A stretch of 64,000 nucleotides of DNA from Pseudoalteromonas umbrosa (GCF_030125375.1 NZ_JASJUU010000005.1:127102-191101), one strand, 5' to 3'; shown: positions 11,019 to 23,805, counted from the first letter of the stretch. Translations and numbers: made by a program. The notes: generated from the letters alone by a model not told the origin.

Positions 11019-13133
11019 ATGAAATTAAAACTCTCTTTACTCACCATGGGTCTGATGGTGGCATTTTCTAGCTTAGCGAATGAGACAAACTCTAAGGCAA
11101 CAAATAGCATTGAAACCATTGAAGTTAGTGGCGACTTTCAGCAAGAATCACTACAAACATTAAGTGCAAGTGCCTCTGTCTTTGGTGAAACGCAAATTAC
11201 TACACGTGGCGCTAGCTACTTAGATGAAATCCTAAACAGCGCAGCCAATGTCAACTTTACTGCTGGCGCTTCTCGTGGACGTTTTGTGCAAATCCGCGGG
11301 GTTGGCCTGCGCTCACAATTTGTTGATCCAATCACACCCAGTGTGGGCGTTTTAATCGACAACATTAACTATTCTGGCCTAGGTGGCAGTGCGTTGCTAT
11401 TCGATACAGATCAAGTCGCCATTTATCGAGGTCCTCAAGGCACTAAATTTGGTGCAGACGCCATGGGCGGGATCATTGATATTCACTCAAATTCACCCAC
11501 CCAAGAGCCCAGCCTCAACCTTAAATTAGGCGCTGCAAATTATGGTACACACGAAGCGGGCGTCGCGGTCGGTGCAGGTCTGACTGACACGGTTGCCGCA
11601 CGTGCCAGTATTTATCAAAAGCAATCTGATGGCTTTGTAGAGAATGTGTACTTAGACGAAGACACTCAGGATTTAGATGAAAGCATCGCAAGATTTAAAC
11701 TCAATTATGCTACGAGCGACGATTTAAACCTAGCCTTTGCCTATCACCACATTGATATTGAGAATGGCTATGATGGCTTTACTTTAGACAATACACGTCA
11801 AAGTGTTGCAAGCCAGCCCGGTCAGGATACACAACAAAGTGATGCATTCTCTTTAACCGCTGACTACACAGGATTATCTTCTGTCGACATTGAAGTACTT
11901 ACCAGTGGTCTGCAAGCTGATACCGTATACAGCTATGATGAAGACTGGGTTTGTGCAGATTTAGCACAACCGTCACTGTGTGAAGCTGGCCTTCACCCAG
12001 ATCATATCGCTTACTATGGCCAGTACTTTGACAAGTATGCGAGAGACCATGAGAGAGGCTCGGCCGAAGTAAGAATTAAAAGCAAAGATAAGTCTTGGGT
12101 TATTGGCGTAGTGAGTCGCAGACATGATGTCGATTTAGACCGTAGCAGAGGTAAACATGGTGACTTCCCAGCACAGTTTAAATCTAACTTCGAAACACAA
12201 AACCATGCCTTATTTGCACACAAGGTCACACAGCTACAAGATGATGTCAGACTAATCACAGGTATTCGCGTTGAGTCATATTCAAGTGATTACATGGACA
12301 GCAATGCATTCGACCTAGATACAGATGATACTATGATCGGCGGTAAAGTGGCGCTTGAGTACCAAGTTGTGCCACAAACAATGATCTATACCAGCTTAAA
12401 TCGCGGTTACAAAGTGGGTGGTGTGAACGGTGAAGCACTCGCCAAAGCAAAAGATGATGGCATTACAATTCCACAATCAGGCTTCACCTTCGACCCAGAG
12501 TACCTCTGGAATCTTGAGTTTGGTGTTAAAGGCCAATCTGAAGACAAGCGCCATACTTTAAGCCTTAGCGCATTTTATATGCACAGAGAAGACATGCAAT
12601 TAAAGCAATGGCAATTAGAAGGCGTGCAATTTGCCGGCTTTATTAGCAATGCTGGTAAGGGCACAAATTATGGCCTTGAAATCGAGGGCAGCAGCCAACT
12701 GCTTGATGCGCTGTCACTGCAATATAGTGTGGGTTATTTAGATACCAAGATTGAGGATTTTATTACTGTTAATGGCGACGATTTTGATGGCCGCGAACAA
12801 GCACAGTCACCTAAGTATCAATATGCCTTTAGCTTTGTCTATGACGTTACCAACAACATCAGTGCACAATTAGGATTTGAAGGTAAAGATGACTACTTCT
12901 TCTCTGATAGTCATGACTCTCAAGCACCAAACCAGAACCTGGTCAATGCCAGCGTATCCTACTACAGTGAAAGCTGGAGCTTAACGGCATGGGGGCGTAA
13001 CTTAGCTGACAGAGACGTACCTGTACGGGGCTTCCAATTTGGTAATGACCCAAGAAATGGCTGGGCAACGGATACTTATGTGCAGTATGCTGAGCCTCGT
13101 GTATATGGCTTAACATTCAATTATACACTTTAA
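11019..13133 (+). CDS. TonB-dependent outer membrane receptor
   Basis: This 704-residue protein has a signal peptide, a TonB box (IETIEVSG, about residues 31-38), a plug domain (RGASYLDEILNSAANVNFT..., VYRGPQG-type IYRGPQGTKFGADAMGG) and a C-terminal 22-strand barrel with many aromatic alternations. It ends in Leu instead of the usual terminal Phe. The ligand is not deducible, as no ABC importer or regulator is next to it. FecR/FecI-type signalling domains are absent. It is closed by a strong terminator shared with speD. Confidence 0.92.
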   Translation: MKLKLSLLTMGLMVAFSSLANETNSKATNSIETIEVSGDFQQESLQTLSASASVFGETQITTRGASYLDEILNSAANVNFTAGASRGRFVQIRGVGLRSQFVDPITPSVGVLIDNINYSGLGGSALLFDTDQVAIYRGPQGTKFGADAMGGIIDIHSNSPTQEPSLNLKLGAANYGTHEAGVAVGAGLTDTVAARASIYQKQSDGFVENVYLDEDTQDLDESIARFKLNYATSDDLNLAFAYHHIDIENGYDGFTLDNTRQSVASQPGQDTQQSDAFSLTADYTGLSSVDIEVLTSGLQADTVYSYDEDWVCADLAQPSLCEAGLHPDHIAYYGQYFDKYARDHERGSAEVRIKSKDKSWVIGVVSRRHDVDLDRSRGKHGDFPAQFKSNFETQNHALFAHKVTQLQDDVRLITGIRVESYSSDYMDSNAFDLDTDDTMIGGKVALEYQVVPQTMIYTSLNRGYKVGGVNGEALAKAKDDGITIPQSGFTFDPEYLWNLEFGVKGQSEDKRHTLSLSAFYMHREDMQLKQWQLEGVQFAGFISNAGKGTNYGLEIEGSSQLLDALSLQYSVGYLDTKIEDFITVNGDDFDGREQAQSPKYQYAFSFVYDVTNNISAQLGFEGKDDYFFSDSHDSQAPNQNLVNASVSYYSESWSLTAWGRNLADRDVPVRGFQFGNDPRNGWATDTYVQYAEPRVYGLTFNYTL

Positions 13134-13135
13134 TA

Positions 13136-13163
13136 AAAAAACGGCGCTTAAAGCGCCGTTTTT
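13136..13163. terminator. Bidirectional terminator (TonB receptor / speD)
   Basis: The stem ACGGCGCT/AGCGCCGT has A-runs before and T-runs after. It lies between the convergent receptor and speD genes and works in both directions. Confidence 0.9.
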
Positions 13164-13179
13164 ACTGTTATCTGTGACT

Positions 13180-13989
13180 TTATTCTGGATCCGGTAAATT
13201 TCTACCGTAAAAGACTTCTTGAATTTCACGATTTAATTTATTACGGATCTCTTCTTCTTCCTCGTCAGTGAGCTCATCCGTTGTAATACCAAATAGATAG
13301 GTATTCAAATCAGTTTCTTTAAGCATCATCTTAGTGTGAAACAAGTTCTCTTGATACACGTTCACGTCGACCATTTGGTAAGCGTCTTTTGTATCTTCAG
13401 TCATAAAATTCTGAATTGAGTGAATTGGGTGATCAATATAATGTTTTACACCATTCACATCACGGGTAAAGCCACGTACTCGGTAATCGATTGTCACCAC
13501 ATCTGACTCAAGCGAGTGAATTAAGAAATTCAGCGCTTTAAGCGGAGATATAATGCCACAGGTAGAGACTTCAATATCCGCTCTAAACGTACAGATCCCA
13601 TCGTGAGGGTGCGCTTCAGGATAAGTATGAACACAAATATGGCTTTTATCCAAGTGGGCCACAACTGAATCAGGTAAAGGTCCAGGTGTTTCCTGAGAGT
13701 GCGGCATCGTCCCCTCAACTGGCTCCTCAGATACCAAAATAGTCACACTTGCGCCCTGCGGGTCATAATCTTGACGAGCAATGTTCAAGACATTCGCACC
13801 AATAATATCGACAACTTCCTTAAGAATATCCGTTAAACGCTCAGCGCTATACTGCTCGTCAATATATTCGATATATTCTTTTCGCTGTTGCTCAGTTTTG
13901 GCGTAGCAAATATCGTAGATACTAAAGCTTAAACTCTTTGTTAAGTTGTTAAAGCCGTGGAGTTTAATTTTATTAAAGGGCTTGTTCAC
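13180..13989 (-). CDS. speD: S-adenosylmethionine decarboxylase proenzyme
   Basis: This E. coli-type AdoMetDC makes decarboxylated AdoMet, the aminopropyl donor for spermidine. The 269-residue proenzyme has the self-processing motif [12 protein letters not shown]; cleavage between Lys115 and Ser116 would create the pyruvoyl group. The tail is acidic ([11 protein letters not shown]). No speE is adjacent, unlike the E. coli speED operon. Confidence 0.95.
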   Translation of the reverse strand: MNKPFNKIKLHGFNNLTKSLSFSIYDICYAKTEQQRKEYIEYIDEQYSAERLTDILKEVVDIIGANVLNIARQDYDPQGASVTILVSEEPVEGTMPHSQETPGPLPDSVVAHLDKSHICVHTYPEAHPHDGICTFRADIEVSTCGIISPLKALNFLIHSLESDVVTIDYRVRGFTRDVNGVKHYIDHPIHSIQNFMTEDTKDAYQMVDVNVYQENLFHTKMMLKETDLNTYLFGITTDELTDEEEEEIRNKLNREIQEVFYGRNLPDPE

Positions 13990-14075
13990 GATAGACCCAC
14001 CTTAAAACAAGAAAATCTGCGCTGCAGAACTAAAAGTTCGCGGATTTTATACGAAAAGTAACAGCTTAAAAAGCG

Positions 14076-14489
14076 TTATTTTTCTTCGCTTTGTACAACC
14101 TCGTGGGTATGCGTAATTTCCACTGCTTTTTCAAGCATTAAGGCAACTGAGCAGTACTTTTCGGCAGACAAATTCACGGCGCGCGCAAGATGCTTCTCAG
14201 ACACATTGTCACCCGTAACTACAAAGTGTAGATTGATTTTGGTGAATACTCTAGGCGCAGACTCTGCACGCTCTGCAGAAAGTTTGACTTCCACACTCTC
14301 TACAGATTGCTTTGCCTTCTTAAGAATGCTGACAACATCCACAGATGCACAACTGCCCGCTGACATTAATACCATCTCCATCGGACTAGGTGCTGCACTA
14401 TCAGCACCCGCATCAAATACCACATTATGACCAGAGTGAGAGCGGCCTAAAAATGTATCACCACCAACCCATTTTACACTTGCTTGCAT
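14076..14489 (-). CDS. OsmC family protein (YhfA-like)
   Basis: This 137-residue OsmC-fold protein resembles E. coli YhfA. Characteristic pieces are GAD..APSPMEMVLMSAGSCASVDV, with a Cys in the usual redox-active position, and a second helix with ...LSAEKYCSVALML, giving the second Cys. OsmC/Ohr members reduce organic peroxides, but the YhfA branch has no settled function. A 12-bp hairpin lies just upstream. Confidence 0.85.
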   Translation of the reverse strand: MQASVKWVGGDTFLGRSHSGHNVVFDAGADSAAPSPMEMVLMSAGSCASVDVVSILKKAKQSVESVEVKLSAERAESAPRVFTKINLHFVVTGDNVSEKHLARAVNLSAEKYCSVALMLEKAVEITHTHEVVQSEEK

Positions 14490-14507
14490 AGTACACCTTC
14501 TAAAACC

Positions 14508-14535
14508 AATAACACCGCCATAAGGCGGTGTTATT
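14508..14535 (-). terminator. Hairpin terminator after the DUF3802-like gene
   Basis: A perfect 12-bp stem (AATAACACCGCC paired with GGCGGTGTTATT, loop of four) follows the stop of the gene at 14558-14896. It is followed by a TTTT-containing stretch on the minus strand. The T-run is short, so termination may be partial and read into the OsmC gene. Confidence 0.6.
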
Positions 14536-14557
14536 AAAAATATTAATCTATTCCAGT

Positions 14558-14896
14558 TTACTGAATGGCAGAATCAAATAAATTTTTAACCAAACCAGCA
14601 AACTCTTCGATAAACTCTTGTTGTTCTTCTGTCACACGTTGATCAACAACACTTGATAACACTTCCTGTAGGTCGTACACAATGCCATCAACTTCACGTA
14701 CGATCAAGCCGCGCTGCTCGGTTGATAAGCCAGTGTGCTGTTCACACAAACGGATCACATGTTCAGCGATAACGTCTTCAATTAATTCAACGACCTTAGG
14801 TGCATTCGGCTTAACCACACCCGGCTTTTCAAACAAGGCTAAATTTTGTGTCAGATACATGACTAACTCATCATATCCTTGTTTATCTAAAACCAT
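14558..14896 (-). CDS. Small acidic protein, probable DUF3802 family
   Basis: This predicted cytoplasmic, largely helical acidic protein of about 112 residues begins MVLDKQGYDELVMYLTQN and ends ..LVKNLFDSAIQ. I recognise it only as resembling the DUF3802 family of Vibrio, Shewanella and Pseudoalteromonas; no function is known to me. An ATG ten codons upstream has AGGAG directly touching it, too close to be used, while the ATG at 14896 has AGGTGG at a normal distance, so the shorter start is preferred. Confidence 0.75.
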   Translation of the reverse strand: MVLDKQGYDELVMYLTQNLALFEKPGVVKPNAPKVVELIEDVIAEHVIRLCEQHTGLSTEQRGLIVREVDGIVYDLQEVLSSVVDQRVTEEQQEFIEEFAGLVKNLFDSAIQ

Positions 14897-14984
14897 ATAT
14901 TGCCCACCTGAGTTTACCAATGACATCTCCTATTGATTTAAGCAGAAACTCGATCTGATTGCTACTTTTGAGCGACCCTGAAAA

Positions 14985-15012
14985 ATAAAAAAAGCAGCAA
15001 ATGCTGCTTTTT
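14985..15012 (-). terminator. Terminator downstream of astD
   Basis: GCAGCA..TGCTGC has an A-run on one side and a T-run on the other. It lies about 80 bases after the astD stop. A second inverted repeat without a T-run (AATTACCT/AGGTAATT, 15071-15091) sits immediately at the stop codon. Confidence 0.75.
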
Positions 15013-15091
15013 AAGAATAAAGCGTGAGACTTAATCTCCGCATCACAACATTGCATTTAGCCATATTGTGAATTACCTAATGCAGGTAATT

Positions 15092-17606
<2,515 letters not shown>

Positions 17607-17691
17607 GAGCCCGCTTACTCCTCAGTAAACCTTTAGACAGGTGACGCTCTATCGAGCGTCACGTTGGTTATCGCTTGGTTTGTGCGACAAC

Positions 17692-19226
<1,535 letters not shown>

Positions 19227-20402
19227 TTACAAAATTGTCAGCTGGAGGCTTTGTAATGACGTTTTGGCCAACAATTTTTCTTCTTGAGCGGTTAAACCTA
19301 AGTAAGTAAACCAATCTTTGGCTTCATCCTGCTCAATCAAATGACTGTCTTTCAAAAGCTGATATTGTGCATACCCATACGCTTTTTTCAGAACCTGCGT
19401 TAATGGCAGTAACTCAACTGGATTGTTATTCATGTTTGGCAGATAACTTTGCGCAAATTCCGACATAGCGGCATTAAATGGCAAGTATTTAAATGACATC
19501 TGTTCAATCAAACGCTGAGAAACCACTGGGGCATGCTCAATTAACAAGTTACGTAAAAACAGCGGATCAGGACCCAACTCTAATAACGCAGTGTGTAAGT
19601 CTTTTTGGCTTTTGTCTCTGGCAATTTTAACTTTTCCTTGCCAAACACGTTCATAAGTTCTCAAATATAAGCGTGTCAGGGCAATTTTTCCTAAATCTAA
19701 TAACATTCCCAGTGTAAACGCATGTTGCTCTTTCACATCATATAGAGGGGCTAATGCTTTTGCAGCAATTGCGCTCGCCATACTCACATCTCTAAGCTTT
19801 CTTTTAAGCAGTGGAAATGGCTCGGTTGAATGTGGCATCCAATGGCGCACGGCAAACGTTGGGATAACCATCTGTAGATTTTCCAAGCCTAGATAGCGAA
19901 GCGCTAATGCTGGCGTATCAACTTTAACAGAGGTACCTTTACTATTTACTTTTCGGTATTGGGGCAAATTCACCAGGGAAACAAGGTCCCGGCCAAGCCA
20001 TGATAAATCATTTACTAACGGCTCTAAGCGCCCCACTGATGCAGACTTTACGGCTAAAATATCCAATACCGTTGGCACTGCATCTTGAATGCCAACCACA
20101 TCAGTATAGATCGAATCTAAATCACTTAGTTGAGTTTCTATCCCACTTTCAATAACTTGATGTAAATGATTACTTGCCTTAGCGATATATTTGTGATGAC
20201 TGGTGCTTTTCTCTTGACGTTTAGCAGCTGCTGCCAGCTCGACTTCGAGCATAGTACGTTGTGGGATAGATTCCCCGAAATTCATGTCAAATGTATGGAT
20301 ATAACCTATCTGCTGCTGTGCAAAATTATGGCTAATTAGAACGTCATGTGCACGCTGAGCGATAGCTTGAGCAATGTGCGACTGCCTAATATCTTGTGTC
20401 AT
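19227..20402 (-). CDS. HDOD domain protein
   Basis: This protein of about 391 residues has an HDOD domain over roughly residues 95-330 (VPTVLDILAVKSASVGRLEPLVNDLSWLGRDLVSLVNLPQY..., ALALRYLGLENLQMVIPTFAVRHW, HAFTLGMLLDLGKIAL). HDOD is a non-catalytic relative of HD phosphohydrolases, common in signalling proteins; metal ligands are largely missing. No partner output domain is present. The ATG at 20402 is preferred to a TTG one codon earlier. The gene is followed at 20448 by pabA in the same direction. Confidence 0.88.
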   Translation of the reverse strand: MTQDIRQSHIAQAIAQRAHDVLISHNFAQQQIGYIHTFDMNFGESIPQRTMLEVELAAAAKRQEKSTSHHKYIAKASNHLHQVIESGIETQLSDLDSIYTDVVGIQDAVPTVLDILAVKSASVGRLEPLVNDLSWLGRDLVSLVNLPQYRKVNSKGTSVKVDTPALALRYLGLENLQMVIPTFAVRHWMPHSTEPFPLLKRKLRDVSMASAIAAKALAPLYDVKEQHAFTLGMLLDLGKIALTRLYLRTYERVWQGKVKIARDKSQKDLHTALLELGPDPLFLRNLLIEHAPVVSQRLIEQMSFKYLPFNAAMSEFAQSYLPNMNNNPVELLPLTQVLKKAYGYAQYQLLKDSHLIEQDEAKDWFTYLGLTAQEEKLLAKTSLQSLQLTIL

Positions 20403-20447
20403 CAATTATAATCTTTTTCGGTATATTAAAAGAAAGCTCTTTAAAGG

Positions 20448-21029
20448 TTAGAAGCGAGCAATAAAGTTATCAAGTAGTCTTAAACCATACTCGGTTAAGA
20501 TTGCCTCGGGATGGAACTGCACGCCTTCTAATGCAAGGTCAGTATGACACAAGCCCATTATTTCATCTAGCTCATTAGAGCTGGTTTGCGTCCAAGCAGT
20601 AATCGCTAAGTTGTTTGGCAAGGTCTCTGCATCCACGGCTAAAGAGTGGTATCTACAGACATTGAACTGGCTTGGTAGCCCTTTAAACATCCCTTGATCT
20701 GCATGGTAGATACGTGACACTTTACCATGCATCACAGATTTAGCTTTCTGTACTCGTGCCCCCATTGCCTGTGCGATTGTTTGGTGACCAAGGCACACAC
20801 CTAGAATCGGAAACTGCCCTTTTAACTGTTGAACGACTTGCAAAGATATTCCAGCTTCATTTGGGCTGCAAGGACCCGGAGAAATCACGATATGTGCAGG
20901 GTTTAACTGCTTTATCTGAGCAATGGACACTTCGTCATTACGCTTCACAACAACATCTTGATCTAACTTTTGAAAATACTGGACAAGGTTAAACGTGAAC
21001 GAATCGTAGTTATCTATCATTAATAACAT
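20448..21029 (-). CDS. pabA: Aminodeoxychorismate/anthranilate synthase glutamine amidotransferase
   Basis: This class I glutamine amidotransferase subunit (193 residues) supplies ammonia for p-aminobenzoate (folate) or anthranilate synthesis. The catalytic triad is Cys79 (GVCLGHQ), His173 and Glu175 (VQFHPEAIL). The N-terminus MLLMIDNYDSFTFNLVQYF is diagnostic. The neighbouring astC/argD makes PabA more likely than TrpG, though one protein may serve both synthases. Confidence 0.92.
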   Translation of the reverse strand: MLLMIDNYDSFTFNLVQYFQKLDQDVVVKRNDEVSIAQIKQLNPAHIVISPGPCSPNEAGISLQVVQQLKGQFPILGVCLGHQTIAQAMGARVQKAKSVMHGKVSRIYHADQGMFKGLPSQFNVCRYHSLAVDAETLPNNLAITAWTQTSSNELDEIMGLCHTDLALEGVQFHPEAILTEYGLRLLDNFIARF

Positions 21030-21083
21030 TCCGTCTTTACCTCTAAACTTTTTAGACTCACCATTTTACTTACTACATTAAAC

Positions 21084-21281
21084 TCAAAGTACTTCTTCAC
21101 TACGACTAACACCGTAGTAAGATGGCTCACACCCCGCTATTGGCTGCATCATAACACAATTTGTAATTTCACTGGCATAACCTCTCTCACCATAACCCCC
21201 TATCATATAGAGGGTCGCACATACGCTGTTACATAAGAAAATAGACAACAGAAGGCAAATAAAAATAGTATGGAAGAGCAC
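21084..21281 (-). CDS. Possible small exported peptide, uncertain
   Basis: This open frame of 65 codons begins with a GTG. It has a convincing hydrophobic N-terminus (LFHTIFICLLLSIFLCNSVCA) followed by a short Gly- and Cys-containing tail (GGYGERGYASE, NCVMMQPIAGC). No ribosome site is seen, and its start is only 22 bases from the start of the divergent peptide gene at 21304, so both promoters would overlap. It may be chance. Confidence 0.25.
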   Translation of the reverse strand: MLFHTIFICLLLSIFLCNSVCATLYMIGGYGERGYASEITNCVMMQPIAGCEPSYYGVSRSEEVL

Positions 21282-21303
21282 TAAAACAATAAGGAATTAA
21301 AAA

Positions 21304-21459
21304 ATGAAATTCACAATCAAAAAGAAACGCATTAAGAACCTATCTAGTGAGCACGCAATCAACACCCAAAAAACCAAACAGGTAGCTGGCGGTGCAGTAT
21401 TCCAATCACCTGATAACGACTTTTCAATCGGTCAACAAAATACTTGTAAAACGGCTTAA
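21304..21459 (+). CDS. Small peptide with double-glycine leader (RiPP/bacteriocin-like precursor)
   Basis: This 51-residue peptide has AAGGAA nine bases before the ATG. A basic, helical leader (MKFTIKKKRIKNLSSEHAI) is followed by QVAGG at residues 26-30, the type of site cut by C39 peptidase transporters. The remaining core of 21 residues is AVFQSPDNDFSIGQQNTC plus KTA, with one Cys. The leader resembles that of the peptide at 53983. No modification enzyme, immunity gene or transporter is adjacent: the neighbours are pabA and DUF2489. Function not known. Confidence 0.7.
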   Translation: MKFTIKKKRIKNLSSEHAINTQKTKQVAGGAVFQSPDNDFSIGQQNTCKTA

Positions 21460-21505
21460 ACACCAAACTCAGCTGGGCCGTAGTCAGCCCAGCTGCAATA
21501 TGTCA

Positions 21506-22021
21506 TTATTGAAACACAACGTTTTCACTGCCCGGTAGAGCTTTAAACTCTTCTAGCAATTTGTCGCAATCTTTTAATATTTGTGCCTCAAGTCGCTCTT
21601 CAGCACGCCAGCGCTGCGTATCCATTTTGAAGATTTCCTTTTTTGAATACTTTTTGCGAGCATCGTGTGTCGGCATTTCTTTAACTTCATCATACATCTC
21701 AAAAACACCTGGATAGGTTTTTTCTAAAGCAACTTCAGAATCAAAGCTATATTGAGATATCAATACCCAAACACGTAAACACCCTTCAGAGTACTCACAC
21801 TGCTTTTGCTTCATTGCTTTTGCAATCAAATTAATGCTATCTGCTAATTTACCATTGCGCTCTTGTCTGGATTTTTCCAGCTTCTTCACCTGCTCTTCTT
21901 TCAATTTAGCAATCGTGTCCTTTTGAACTTTTAGTTGCCATAATAGTTTGCCTGCATAAAATGCCAGACCTGCAACAATTAAAGCACCAACGACTAATGC
22001 GACCACCCAAATCGTGCTCAT
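21506..22021 (-). CDS. DUF2489 membrane-anchored protein
   Basis: This 171-residue protein has one N-terminal transmembrane helix (WVVALVVGALIVAGLAFYAGKLLW), then a charged coiled coil (about residues 30-60) and a helical domain with KKYSKKEIFKMDTQRWRAEERLEAQI. It matches what I recall of DUF2489, a family found beside yihI. Its start overlaps the yihI stop by four bases (ATGA), so the two are translationally coupled. Function unknown. Confidence 0.85.
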   Translation of the reverse strand: MSTIWVVALVVGALIVAGLAFYAGKLLWQLKVQKDTIAKLKEEQVKKLEKSRQERNGKLADSINLIAKAMKQKQCEYSEGCLRVWVLISQYSFDSEVALEKTYPGVFEMYDEVKEMPTHDARKKYSKKEIFKMDTQRWRAEERLEAQILKDCDKLLEEFKALPGSENVVFQ

Positions 22022-22596
22022 CGCTCATCCTCGTCATCATCTAACCACTCATCCGCCAGATCATTACTGACAAAATCAGCTAATGGATCAGCCTCAATCA
22101 TATCTTCTTCTTCAAACTCATCATCTATGCCAAGAATTTCGCATAACTCTTGGTGACGAGCGATCGCGCGATTGAAGAACTTGGCATCTTTGCCTGTCAG
22201 TAACTCCCCATGTTCATGACGCTCTAATAGCTTCATTAAACGCTCATCATTTTCTAGCTGCTGTAGCTCTTCTTCAAATGTTAGCTCTGGCTCATTCGCC
22301 TTGCTGAGTATGACTTGTGGCGTCAAATGACGTTTCAACTGCGGCTCAGCCTTAGGTGTTTGTACTTCAGGCGTCAGTGCAATTTTTTTCTTACTGCCTA
22401 CACGCGGATCTGTTTGCGTTCCAGTTTGAGATTTAATCTCAATCTTGGCTTCCTGGGCATTACGAGACCCTGCCTTATTCCCTTTATTCTTTTTTGTGCG
22501 TTGCTCTTTCATAGCACGCAATTCACGAAGCTTTTCCTTACTTAATCTCGGTGTGCCATTTTCACCTAATTTGCGTGATTTCTTCTTTCTAGTCAT
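22018..22596 (-). CDS. yihI: Der GTPase-activating protein YihI
   Basis: This 192-residue protein has a very basic N-terminal half (MTRKKKSRKLGENGTPRLSK) and an acidic C-terminal half (ELTFEEELQQLENDERLMKLLERHEHGE.., EEEDMIEADPLADFV). YihI stimulates the GTPase Der and so modulates 50S assembly. The central and C-terminal GAP segment is conserved with E. coli. The chromosome order yihI - small RNA - engB - polA is also that of E. coli. Confidence 0.93.
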   Translation of the reverse strand: MTRKKKSRKLGENGTPRLSKEKLRELRAMKEQRTKKNKGNKAGSRNAQEAKIEIKSQTGTQTDPRVGSKKKIALTPEVQTPKAEPQLKRHLTPQVILSKANEPELTFEEELQQLENDERLMKLLERHEHGELLTGKDAKFFNRAIARHQELCEILGIDDEFEEEDMIEADPLADFVSNDLADEWLDDDEDER

Positions 22597-22622
22597 GCTT
22601 CTCTACCATCTACTTTAACCGA

Positions 22623-23273
22623 CTATTGTTTACTTAGAATGATCACATCATTCCCAATAAACTCTAGCTTGGTGCCAAATTGCTTTGCTACATACTCAAA
22701 CGTTTCGCGACTAAAAAATGAAATATGTGTTTGGTCATTTTTATAATGCCAAGATGCAAAACGTGTTGGATCTATGACAAGCTTGGTCATCATTGCAAGG
22801 GGTGCTTGAGGCTTCAACATCGCCACTAGCTGTTCAAATACAGCTTTAGGCCGCGCTATATGTTCAATCACTTCTGTACATGTGATGAAATCATATTGCG
22901 CATTTAAAACCATCGGGGTATTTGCATAATATAAATCATACAAGGCGACTGAGTGCCCCGCCTCTTGAAACATCTTGGCCAATAAAGGTCCTGGACCACA
23001 ACCAAAATCAAGCCCTTGTTGATGATTTGGCAAACGCGCGTTAATCGGTTCGAATACCCGCGACAGAAAGCGACGATAACCCATATCATGCAAATCATTT
23101 TCATGACTATCATAAATGGCTTTTTCTTCTTGCGGTGATAATCTGTCACATGGCGCGACACTGACTAACTTACAGTGCTGACACTGCCAATAATCACGAA
23201 ATTTGTCTCGATGATAGTGTTCTAGCGACTCTGATTCACAGAGGCCACACTGAAGCGTTTGTGGATTTTGCAA
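22623..23273 (-). CDS. SAM-dependent methyltransferase with N-terminal zinc ribbon
   Basis: This 216-residue class I methyltransferase has a Cys4 zinc ribbon (CGLC near residue 9, CQHC near 31) and the SAM motif I LDFGCGPGPLLAK near residue 88. It also has a CTEVIEH motif (post II) and an AMMTKLV strand. It resembles the Methyltransf_23 group; the substrate is unknown. The only in-frame start near the zinc ribbon is a TTG with a weak ribosome site, so the N-terminus is uncertain. It is upstream of yihI and downstream of the small-RNA terminator. Confidence 0.8.
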   Translation of the reverse strand: MQNPQTLQCGLCESESLEHYHRDKFRDYWQCQHCKLVSVAPCDRLSPQEEKAIYDSHENDLHDMGYRRFLSRVFEPINARLPNHQQGLDFGCGPGPLLAKMFQEAGHSVALYDLYYANTPMVLNAQYDFITCTEVIEHIARPKAVFEQLVAMLKPQAPLAMMTKLVIDPTRFASWHYKNDQTHISFFSRETFEYVAKQFGTKLEFIGNDVIILSKQ

Positions 23274-23330
23274 AGATGATGAACCAAACCTGCTTAAAAG
23301 GAGTATTGTAACAGCAATTAAAAAGTGTAC

Positions 23331-23365
23331 AAATAAAAAGACGGCAGAGATTGCTCTCTACCGCC
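23331..23365 (-). terminator. Strong terminator of the CsrB-like RNA
   Basis: Read on the minus strand, an 11-bp stem (GGCGGTAGAGA with TCTCTGCCGTC, two G-U pairs) is capped by a GCAA tetraloop and followed by TTTTTATTT. No protein gene ends here: the nearest upstream minus-strand gene, cytochrome c4, already has its own terminator at 23835. It therefore marks the 3' end of a separate transcript. Confidence 0.88.
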
Positions 23366-23648
23366 TGCTAATCTGAGCGTCTCAATCTGGACACTTCTCC
23401 CTTCGACTTTTAGTCTTTATTTTTCTTATTATTTATCATCCATTTTGTTTTTATTGTTACTTCCGTGGTGCTATCCATATTGTTTTTGTTATCAAACTTC
23501 CATTGCTTTTTTTATTTTCGGTCTTCCTAACGCTTTTGTACTCATCCTTGTTTAAGTGTATTCAAATGAATACTTAACATTGCCGCCTACGCTTCCATTA
23601 CGAATTGTCCCTGTTTTTATGTTGTCTCGACGACAGGGATTAATCTAC
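23333..23648 (-). ncRNA. Probable CsrB/CsrC (Rsm)-type regulatory RNA
   Basis: This minus-strand transcript of about 315 nt carries nine GGA motifs (plus-strand TCC at 23398, 23439, 23462, 23474, 23499, 23525, 23545, 23594, 23608), mostly as ANGGA in A-rich spacers. The 5' end folds into TCCCTGT/ACAGGGA and the 3' end is a strong terminator. CsrB-type RNAs sequester CsrA/RsmA through such motifs. Position supports it: in E. coli csrC lies between engB (yihA) and yihI, and here the RNA lies between yihI and engB. A UvrY/GacA-like palindrome is at 23806-23823. No open frame of note is present. Confidence 0.75.
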
Positions 23649-23652
23649 GCTT

Positions 23653-23683
23653 ATTTTAAACAGTTACAACTAATCAATAACAA
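23653..23683 (-). promoter_or_regulatory. Candidate promoter of the CsrB-like RNA
   Basis: On the minus strand TTGTTA and TAAAAT are separated by 19 bases, a suboptimal spacing that would suit an activator-dependent promoter. The predicted start is near 23646-23650, just before the 5' hairpin of the RNA. Confidence 0.4.
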
Positions 23684-23805
23684 AATTATTACCTAAGTAA
23701 CAGAGGATAAATTAAAAACAAAACAAATACATTAACTTACAAAAAAATACACATGTAATTTGCGTTAAGTCCTACAAATTAGGAACGCTACTATCTTACA
23801 ATCAA

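Noticed and set aside
15071-15091. Inverted repeat AATTACCT/AGGTAATT as the astD terminator
   Set aside because: It has no T-run on the minus strand. The hairpin at 14985-15012 has one and is the better terminator.
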